In this document: piece after piece, positions 22,323 to 28,201 of the stretch
Layout: each line of letters starts with the position of its first letter
Position numbering within the stretch: position 1 is the stretch's first letter
Assembly (NCBI GenBank): GCA_964515755.1
Contig: CAZEVK010000021.1
Span: 1-28,201, forward strand
Direction: 5' to 3'
Source of the DNA: JAGVLN01 sp964515755
Lineage (GTDB): Bacteria; Pseudomonadota; Alphaproteobacteria; Rickettsiales; JABSSG01
Length of the DNA stretch: 28,201 nt
Translations under genes and position numbers: made by a program
The notes under the pieces: model-generated
The model's database searches: none
What the model was told of the DNA's origin: nothing
What the model saw: the letters and a program-made list of their open reading frames with translations, nothing else

Positions 22323-24042
22323 TTAATACCTCTTCTTCATCTTCTTGAGCAATAACATAATTACCAGATCTAAAGCGATTTTTAATTCGACTAACTTCAT
22401 ATTCGCTCACCCCAACAGACTTCAGCACTGCACCGCCCATTTGTAACCCTGTTTCATAAGTTTCCGGAACAATAATAGATGCACCAATTTTATATAATTC
22501 CTCTGAGCCGCTTAAATCTTTAGTACGTACCACAATTGGAATTTTTGGCATATGCTTCCTAATAACTTTAGTACATTTTCTCAAAATAACTTCATTATCA
22601 ATAGTTATTATTACTGACTTAGCTCTTTTTAAACCAACTGATTCTAACATCTCTAAATTGCTGGAATCTCCTAAATAAAGAGGAAATCCTTCGCGACGCT
22701 CATGAGCAACATGACTAGGATCAGCATCTAAAGCGATGTAATTTACCTTTTCTGCTTCAAGTAAACGAGCAACCATTTTACCAACTCTACCAAAACCAGC
22801 AATAATAACGTGATTATCTAGATCAGCAACGTCTTTATTGATATCATCGTAATCCATTTTTTCTCTCTTATCAAACTTATTAGCAATAAGTCCTCCAAGC
22901 ATTGAAAGCAGTGGTGTTAATGCCATAGTAATAGTCACTACTATCATTAATATTTGACCAGCACTTCTAGAAATTACTTCTTGCTGTACTGCCAACCCAA
23001 ATAAAATAAAAGCAAACTCACTTCCTTGAGAAAGTAATAAACCTGCATGTATTGCTGTGCCCCATTTGAATTTAAATAATTTACATAGTCCTATAATAAT
23101 CAAGCCTTTAAGTAATATTAGCCCTATAGAAAACAACAAAATAATATTTAATTCTTGAAGGATTAGCCTCATATTTAGAGACATACCCACGCTCATGAAA
23201 AACACACCAAGTAATAATCCCTTAAATGGATTTATGCTTTCCTCTGCTTGTAAATGATACTCTGTTTCTGCAACTAGCAACCCAGCAACGAATGCACCTA
23301 GAGCAAGTGATAATCCCATGTGCTCAGTTGCCCAAGCAGAAGCAAGAACAATTACTAATGTTGCCGCAATAAATAATTCGTTATTTTTAGACTGATTAGA
23401 TGGATTAATTGACCTAAAAAGAGGACGTAAAAATATTCTGCCCATAATAAAGATTACAAACAATGTTAGCATTGCTTTTAACGCTGCCATCCCCATTAAT
23501 TCAAATATATCTTCAGTATGACCGCTCGTCGCAAGTAAAGGAACCAAAACTAACAATGGCACTACTGCAAAATCTTGCATTAACAATACAGCAAGTGATA
23601 ATCTACCAACTTGCGTTGATTGTTGCCTATTTTCAGCAATAACTTGTAGTACAATTGCTGTAGAGGAAAGAGCAAAACCACCACCAATTACAACAGCTGC
23701 ACTAAGCTTTACATTATATACATGATGCGCAAATAAATATATTAGGATAGCCGTAATGACAACTTGCAAGCCACCAAATCCAAAAACATGCAAACGCATC
23801 GATTTTAGACGTTCAAATGTCAATTCAAGACCAATAGCAAATAATAAGAAAACTACCCCAAATTCGCCAAATACCGTTGTATCAGCTGCTTGTACTAATT
23901 TTAAACCGTGTTCACCAATAGCTGCACCAGCAACAAAATATCCTAAAACAGGACTCAAATGAAATCGACGAAATAAGGCAACAACAAGAACTGCCGCTAC
24001 CAAAATCCATAGCACGCTTGGTAAAAATGATAAATCATGCAT
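22309..24042 (-). CDS. Kef-type monovalent cation:proton antiporter (CPA2) with RCK domain
   Basis: The 577-residue protein combines a CPA2 membrane domain and a regulatory RCK/TrkA-N domain. Residues 1-390 form about 12 helices with the ion-site motif LLMQDFAVVPLLVL (Q156, D157), the FGVVFLLFAIGLELTFERLK block and an inverted-repeat architecture. The Rossmann NAD(H)/nucleotide motif GFGRVG follows at 416-421. The TrkA-C domain is short or missing. KefB/KefC exchange K+ for H+ in response to glutathione adducts; whether this one is glutathione-gated is not shown and no KefF/KefG partner is near. The ribosome site is AAAGAGAG. The SH3 gene overlaps its end. Confidence 0.92.
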   Translation of the reverse strand: MHDLSFLPSVLWILVAAVLVVALFRRFHLSPVLGYFVAGAAIGEHGLKLVQAADTTVFGEFGVVFLLFAIGLELTFERLKSMRLHVFGFGGLQVVITAILIYLFAHHVYNVKLSAAVVIGGGFALSSTAIVLQVIAENRQQSTQVGRLSLAVLLMQDFAVVPLLVLVPLLATSGHTEDIFELMGMAALKAMLTLFVIFIMGRIFLRPLFRSINPSNQSKNNELFIAATLVIVLASAWATEHMGLSLALGAFVAGLLVAETEYHLQAEESINPFKGLLLGVFFMSVGMSLNMRLILQELNIILLFSIGLILLKGLIIIGLCKLFKFKWGTAIHAGLLLSQGSEFAFILFGLAVQQEVISRSAGQILMIVVTITMALTPLLSMLGGLIANKFDKREKMDYDDINKDVADLDNHVIIAGFGRVGKMVARLLEAEKVNYIALDADPSHVAHERREGFPLYLGDSSNLEMLESVGLKRAKSVIITIDNEVILRKCTKVIRKHMPKIPIVVRTKDLSGSEELYKIGASIIVPETYETGLQMGGAVLKSVGVSEYEVSRIKNRFRSGNYVIAQEDEEEVLNEVV

Positions 24043-24132
24043 TGCTTTTATTTCTCTCTTTACATAAACTCAAGAATAGTACAAATATACAAATAATTGC
24101 TATGTTTATAGTATCATAGTAAACTACAAAAA

Positions 24133-24867
24133 ATGCAAGATAAAATAGTTAAAAAAATAGCACTCATAACCGGTTCCAGTACAAGGATTGGTAAAGAAAT
24201 TGCCTTATTCCTTTCAAAAAACAATTGGCAAGTAGTTATTCACTATAATAATTCTACTGTAGAAGCGCACGAACTATGCAAATCAATTAATCAAATAAAT
24301 GGTAAATCCATATGCGTACACTCAGATTTTAATAACCTAAAAAATGGTGACGAAATATTTGCAGAAATTAATAAGAAAATTGGATTAGTATCGTTGTTAA
24401 TTAACAATGCTGCAACTTTTGAAAATGATAATTTTTTTGAAGTTTCAAATTTATCTCTAAGTAAGCATATGCAAATAAATTGTATAGCTCCGATATTACT
24501 TGCAAAAAGCTTTGTTAAGCAAAATCCGTATGAAAAATTAAATATTATAAACCTACTTGATTGCTCTACGACTAAAATTAAAGACGATTTTTTCTCTTAT
24601 GGATTAAGTAAGATGACTTTACTTAACGCTACGAAAAAAATGGCAGTACTTCTTGCACCTAGATGTAGAGTAAATGCAATTAGTCCTGGTCATGTTTTAA
24701 AAAATGATAAACAATCAGAAGAGCATTTTACAAAAATGGTTCAAAATACACCTCTTAAAATGGCAAATAATATTGAACAAATTTGTAACTCTATAGAATT
24801 TATTATAAAAACAGATTCAATGACTGGAAATAATATCATAATTGATAGCGGTGATCATCTCACATGA
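24133..24867 (+). CDS. Short-chain dehydrogenase/reductase, FolM/pteridine-reductase-like
   Basis: The 244-residue protein is a classical SDR using NADPH. The dinucleotide motif is ITGSSTRIGKEIA, where the arginine before IG is a mark of pteridine reductases and FolM (TGxxxRIG). The INNAATFEND block follows, and the active site has the YxxxK pair in FFSYGLSKMTLLN with the aspartate-containing NLLDCSTT in place of the usual catalytic serine region (as in PTR1). PTR1/FolM reduce dihydrobiopterin or dihydrofolate. This suggests a folate/pterin reductase, though 3-oxoacyl-ACP reductase or another SDR substrate cannot be excluded. It overlaps the convergent helicase gene by 8 bases. No good ribosome-binding site is visible. 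Confidence 0.8.
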   Translation: MQDKIVKKIALITGSSTRIGKEIALFLSKNNWQVVIHYNNSTVEAHELCKSINQINGKSICVHSDFNNLKNGDEIFAEINKKIGLVSLLINNAATFENDNFFEVSNLSLSKHMQINCIAPILLAKSFVKQNPYEKLNIINLLDCSTTKIKDDFFSYGLSKMTLLNATKKMAVLLAPRCRVNAISPGHVLKNDKQSEEHFTKMVQNTPLKMANNIEQICNSIEFIIKTDSMTGNNIIIDSGDHLT

Positions 24868-26143
24868 ATCGATAAAATTCTACTGCTTTTGGAGCAGCTT
24901 TAACTTTATTGAAATCAAAGGACTTCATAAACAATCCTGAAAGAGAACGAACACGTGAGAGAGCAACATAGCTTTGTCCATGTTCAAATAATCTTCCTAA
25001 ATCACATAATATGCTATCAATAGTCATACCCTGAGATTTATGTACAGTAATAGACCAAGCATGAATCAATGGTAATTGTCTAATCATAGCCTTTACTTCT
25101 GCTTGCATCGTTTGAGGGTTAAATTCTACATATTCCCACTCACATGGTTGAATTTTTAAAATAGTATTATTATTAAACTCTACAATTGGGAGACCTTTAC
25201 TTGTAAAATCGCGCACTATTCCAATAGACCCATTGATTACACCATTTTTAAAATAACTGTTACGAATCATCATTACTTGTGCATTAATTTTTAACTCTAA
25301 TCGTACTGGAGCAAGACAATATTTTTGTAAAAATGCTATTCTGGCTGGAATCCCAGTAACCTGTTGTTCGAAAGAAAAACTTTTACCTGGTATCGAAGAA
25401 AGCTCTTTTTGATTAGCTTCTTCAGCTAGATAATTATGTGTAGTTAGCAACGTAGGCTTAATAAGTAACAAGCTATGATCTAGATTCATTCGTGATTCAA
25501 GAATCAATCTATCATCTGCTGTTAACATTCCTAATCGCAAATTGTTTAGCAAAGTAACCAATCTTTGATCTTGCTGTCTATAAATTTGCTTAAGCTCACA
25601 AACTTTGATTTTTAAATCATTCCAAATATCAGATTCAAAACAAAATCTGCTATAATTCTCATTTTGAGATACTGGGGGTAACTGTAAAAAATCTCCAAGC
25701 AATATTAGTTGAATACCACCAAATGGTGTATCAACCCTTCTGACATAACGCAAAACGTAATCCAATAATTCGAACGTATCAGCCGAAATCATTGAGATTT
25801 CATCAATTGCTAAAATACGAACAGCCATAATCTGTTTACGTTGCTTACTTCCTTTAAAAGAATTTAGATGTTCAATAATTCGCTCACGAGACGTATCTCC
25901 CTTACCGATTCCAGCCCAAGAATGAATAGTTACGCCTCCAATCTGCACAGCTGATATACCAGTGCTAGCAGTAAGTGCAAATCCATAAGGATCGTATATT
26001 TTCTTAATAAGTTTTAAAAGATAAGACTTACCAGTCCCAGCTGAACCAGTTATAAAAACATTATCACCATTAGCAATATTTCTTAGAACATCACATTTTT
26101 CCTCTGGTATATCCAAGTCTTTTAAGTTCAAAGTTTCAATCAT
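24860..26143 (-). CDS. PIF1-like superfamily 1B DNA helicase
   Basis: The 427-residue protein has the full set of PIF1/RecD-like motifs: Walker A GSAGTGKSY (33-41), motif Ia with ALTASTGISAVQIGGVTIHS, Walker B LAIDEISMIS (112-121), motif III GDFLQLPPV (150-158), and motifs V/VI SITVHKSQGMTIDSILCDLG with QSYVALSRVRS near residues 370-406. It is a minimal helicase core with no additional C-terminal domain. PIF1 enzymes are 5'-3' helicases that unwind G-quadruplexes, displaced strands or stalled forks; bacterial members are scattered. The ATG lies within the end of the upstream ABC exporter gene (8-base overlap), so it is translated from that mRNA. It overlaps the convergent SDR gene by 8 bases. 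Confidence 0.9.
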   Translation of the reverse strand: MIETLNLKDLDIPEEKCDVLRNIANGDNVFITGSAGTGKSYLLKLIKKIYDPYGFALTASTGISAVQIGGVTIHSWAGIGKGDTSRERIIEHLNSFKGSKQRKQIMAVRILAIDEISMISADTFELLDYVLRYVRRVDTPFGGIQLILLGDFLQLPPVSQNENYSRFCFESDIWNDLKIKVCELKQIYRQQDQRLVTLLNNLRLGMLTADDRLILESRMNLDHSLLLIKPTLLTTHNYLAEEANQKELSSIPGKSFSFEQQVTGIPARIAFLQKYCLAPVRLELKINAQVMMIRNSYFKNGVINGSIGIVRDFTSKGLPIVEFNNNTILKIQPCEWEYVEFNPQTMQAEVKAMIRQLPLIHAWSITVHKSQGMTIDSILCDLGRLFEHGQSYVALSRVRSLSGLFMKSFDFNKVKAAPKAVEFYRFM

Positions 26144-27884
26144 TATGACTATTAATTAATTGTGAATATAAACCAGATTTGGATAACAATTCTTTATGAG
26201 TACCCGACTCAACAATTCTTCCTTTATCCAATACTAAAATCAAATCCGCATCCATTATAGTTGTAAGCCTATGAGCAATAATAATTGCAGTACGATCTTG
26301 CATAAACTTTGCTAAAGACTGCTGAACTAAGAACTCATTTTGACTGTCTAAGCTATTAGTTGCCTCATCTAATAATAATATTTTTGGGTCTTTTAATATT
26401 GCTCTAGCAATTGAAATACGCTGCTTTTGTCCTCCTGATAAACGCACGCCCTTCTCACCAAGAAAATTATTTATACCTTGAGGCAAAGAAACTAGAAAAT
26501 CATAAATCTCTGCTAATTTTGCTGCATCAATCACTTGTTTTTCTGTAGCATCTGGATTACCATATAAAATATTATCATAAGCTGAAGCAGAAAAAATCAC
26601 CGGCTCTTGAGTAACCAATGCAATATTCTTTCGTAAATCATGCAAAGACAGATCTTTAATATTACAATTACCAATAATAATTTGACCAAAGTTATAATCG
26701 TAAAACCTTAAAAGCAACTGAAATATAGTAGATTTACCAGCCCCTGATGATCCTACTAAAGCAACTTTTGAGCCAGCTTTGACTGTTAAAGACAATTTAT
26801 TTAATACGTCTATTTCTAAACGCGAAGGATAACTGAATTGCACGTCTTTAAATTTTATATCAAATCCCACTTTATTAGAAAGTATCTTTGCTTTACTAGG
26901 CTCTACTACATCACTAGTAACAAAAAGCAAGGCACTTACACGATCAGCTGCACCAGCAGCTTTGCTAAAATCTGTTATAACTTCGCTCAAACCACCAATA
27001 GAACTAGCTACAATAATTGCATAAAACACAAAAGAAGCTAGATCACCAGAACTAATTTCACCAGCAAGAACACTTTTTCCACCAACCCATAAAACATAGG
27101 TTACCGCTGAAGCAATTGTAAAAATTACTAATCCTACTAAAAAAGAACGTATCCTAATACGGGTCAATGCAACATTTAATCCATTGCCAGTAACCACATT
27201 AAAACGATCAATTTCGTACGATTCTCTGGTATAGCATTGCACTGTTTTGATTCCATTCATAGTTTCTTCTATATGAGCACTAATCAATCCAACTTTTTCT
27301 TGCACTAATTTAGATAATTTACGCACATTTTTACCAATTATAATAATTGGAATAATAACTAACGGCAAAATTGCAATAACATAAATAGTAAGAGTTGCGC
27401 TTGTTATAAATAACATAATCATACCGCCAATCGCCATAATCATATTGCGCAAGAAAAATGAAAATAAGTTAGCAATAACACTATGAATCAAAGTTGTATC
27501 ATTCGTAAGGCGAGAAACTACATCACTAGTTTTTTGCAGTTCATAAAAACCAGGAGAAACGTAAATCAAATTTTTATAAACCGCTCTTCTAATATCAGTA
27601 ATCACTTTTTCACAAATGCTCTCTATAAGGTATGAGCGAAAAAAGCTTGCCACTGATAATATTGCGATTATAAATAAGACCATAATAACCGCAAGGTTTA
27701 ATAAATGCGCATCTGACTGAGCAAAACCATTATCTATTAAAAATCTAATAGCTAAGCCAATTGCTAGCATAGATAAAGCTGAAAAACTCAAAGCAATAAA
27801 TACAAAAAATAAATTTAATTTATATGGCTTTAAGAATTTTGATAAATATAATAAGCCTTGATTATTGATCTTTTTGCTTAACAT
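26136..27884 (-). CDS. MsbA-type ABC exporter (fused permease and ATPase)
   Basis: The 582-residue protein is a half-transporter that works as a homodimer. Residues about 20-320 are the six-helix ABCB exporter membrane domain. The ATPase domain follows with Walker A GSSGAGKST (378-386), Q-loop VTQEPVIF, signature LSGGQKQR (482-489), Walker B ILLLDEAT and switch histidine H538 in IIAHRLTT. The family includes MsbA (lipid A flippase) and multidrug exporters, and the organism likely uses it for lipid or drug export; substrate cannot be read from sequence. There is no Shine-Dalgarno site, and a TATAAT lies only 5 bases before the ATG, suggesting a leaderless mRNA. The PIF1-like gene overlaps its end. 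Confidence 0.93.
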   Translation of the reverse strand: MLSKKINNQGLLYLSKFLKPYKLNLFFVFIALSFSALSMLAIGLAIRFLIDNGFAQSDAHLLNLAVIMVLFIIAILSVASFFRSYLIESICEKVITDIRRAVYKNLIYVSPGFYELQKTSDVVSRLTNDTTLIHSVIANLFSFFLRNMIMAIGGMIMLFITSATLTIYVIAILPLVIIPIIIIGKNVRKLSKLVQEKVGLISAHIEETMNGIKTVQCYTRESYEIDRFNVVTGNGLNVALTRIRIRSFLVGLVIFTIASAVTYVLWVGGKSVLAGEISSGDLASFVFYAIIVASSIGGLSEVITDFSKAAGAADRVSALLFVTSDVVEPSKAKILSNKVGFDIKFKDVQFSYPSRLEIDVLNKLSLTVKAGSKVALVGSSGAGKSTIFQLLLRFYDYNFGQIIIGNCNIKDLSLHDLRKNIALVTQEPVIFSASAYDNILYGNPDATEKQVIDAAKLAEIYDFLVSLPQGINNFLGEKGVRLSGGQKQRISIARAILKDPKILLLDEATNSLDSQNEFLVQQSLAKFMQDRTAIIIAHRLTTIMDADLILVLDKGRIVESGTHKELLSKSGLYSQLINSHND

Positions 27885-27889
27885 TTTTT

Positions 27890-27895
27890 ATTATA
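27890..27895 (-). promoter_or_regulatory. Possible -10 box giving a leaderless exporter mRNA
   Basis: TATAAT is read on the minus strand at 27895-27890, 5 bases before the ATG at 27884, so initiation 6-7 bases downstream would fall on the start codon. A matching -35 box is not evident, which keeps confidence low. Confidence 0.35.
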
Positions 27896-28126
27896 GAATT
27901 AAGAAACTTATTTAAGTTATATTACATAGTCATAGTTATCAATAACGTTTTCAAATTATTATGATTTAAGATGTAATTAATAATAAGTTTACGTTATACA
28001 TTATTTGTTATAAGTTGAAATGATTGCAATTTCTAATATTAAATTTTTGTAATATTTGGATAAATTATAAAAAAAACTAGATTACTAGATATTTATTTGC
28101 TATAAGTGCTGGTACGTTTAAAATAT

Positions 28127-28201
28127 TCCCCGGTAGCTCAGTGGTAGAGCAAGCGACTGTTAATCGCTTGGTCGCTGGTTCGAATCCGGCCCGGGGAGCC
28201 A
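28127..28201 (+). tRNA. tRNA-Asn (anticodon GUU)
   Basis: A full cloverleaf fits: acceptor TCCCCGG pairs with CCGGGGA, the D-arm contains AGCTCAGTGGTAGAGC, the anticodon stem AGCGA/TCGCT encloses CTGTTAA with anticodon GTT at 28159-28161, and the T-arm is GCTGG-TTCGAAT-CCGGC. The discriminator base G and an encoded CCA (28199-28201) complete the molecule at the last base of the window. It lies divergent from the ABC exporter, 242 bases upstream of that gene's start. Confidence 0.97.

Noticed and set aside
1..28201. CRISPR array, insertion sequence or other mobile element
   Set aside because: No regularly spaced identical repeats, transposase motifs or paired terminal inverted repeats were found. 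The only tandem repeat is in-frame within the coiled-coil gene. tRNA-Asn could be an integration site, but the window ends there.

Overview
This window is strongly AT-rich and gene-dense. Its gene set and orders point to an intracellular alphaproteobacterium of the order Rickettsiales, probably Rickettsiaceae (Rickettsia or a relative such as Ca. Megaira). Supporting signs are gyrA-coaD-recG in series, a coxB-coxA-ctaB operon ending in a CoxF-like mini-protein, a cydAB bd oxidase, a RatA/Coq10-type START protein, a small rickettsial-type outer-membrane barrel, and a murF-mraY cluster without the rest of the dcw genes. Two runs of exactly 10 N show that this is a draft scaffold. The genus assignment is inference.

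Layout. Positions 1-3643 (minus) hold gyrA, coaD and the N-terminal part of recG. From 3791 on the plus strand come an ABC-2 permease and a secreted outer-membrane barrel driven by a perfect TTGACA-17-TATAAT promoter. A convergent coiled-coil protein with a 44-residue tandem duplication lies at 5354-6070. The cytochrome aa3 operon (coxB, coxA, ctaB, a 39-residue CoxF-like membrane peptide) occupies 9627-6193 on the minus strand; coxA is cut by the first gap. Divergently, lipB, a DUF218/YdcF-like protein and plsC run to 11693 and end at a hairpin terminator. The only long gene-poor stretch is 11694-12129, with a possible decayed reading frame. Next come the RatA/Coq10 protein (minus) and an XRE regulator immediately upstream of cydA and cydB.

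Positions 15781-17344 carry two convergent genes that I do not recognise, sharing one bidirectional terminator. They are the most obvious accessory content. From 21398 to 17511 (minus) runs murF-mraY-GNAT acetyltransferase-apaG-yqaA; the second gap separates apaG from yqaA and creates an artificial fused frame. Then follow a CsaA-like tRNA-binding protein, a secreted SH3 protein and a Kef-type antiporter (convergent/overlapping), a FolM/PTR1-like short-chain reductase, a PIF1-like helicase translationally overlapped with an MsbA-type ABC exporter, and a complete tRNA-Asn(GUU) ending at the last base.

How the genes work together. Two respiratory branches sit close to each other: a low-affinity aa3 oxidase with its haem O synthase, and a quinol bd oxidase with an adjacent regulator. 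Envelope work is represented by MurF/MraY (lipid II precursors), PlsC (phospholipids), an MsbA-like exporter, the SH3 protein and the outer-membrane barrel. I found no CRISPR array, prophage, insertion sequence or recognisable new multi-gene defence system. The best leads are the ORFan pair at 15781-17344, the repeat coiled-coil protein, the exporter-helicase overlap and several promoter-proximal inverted repeats.
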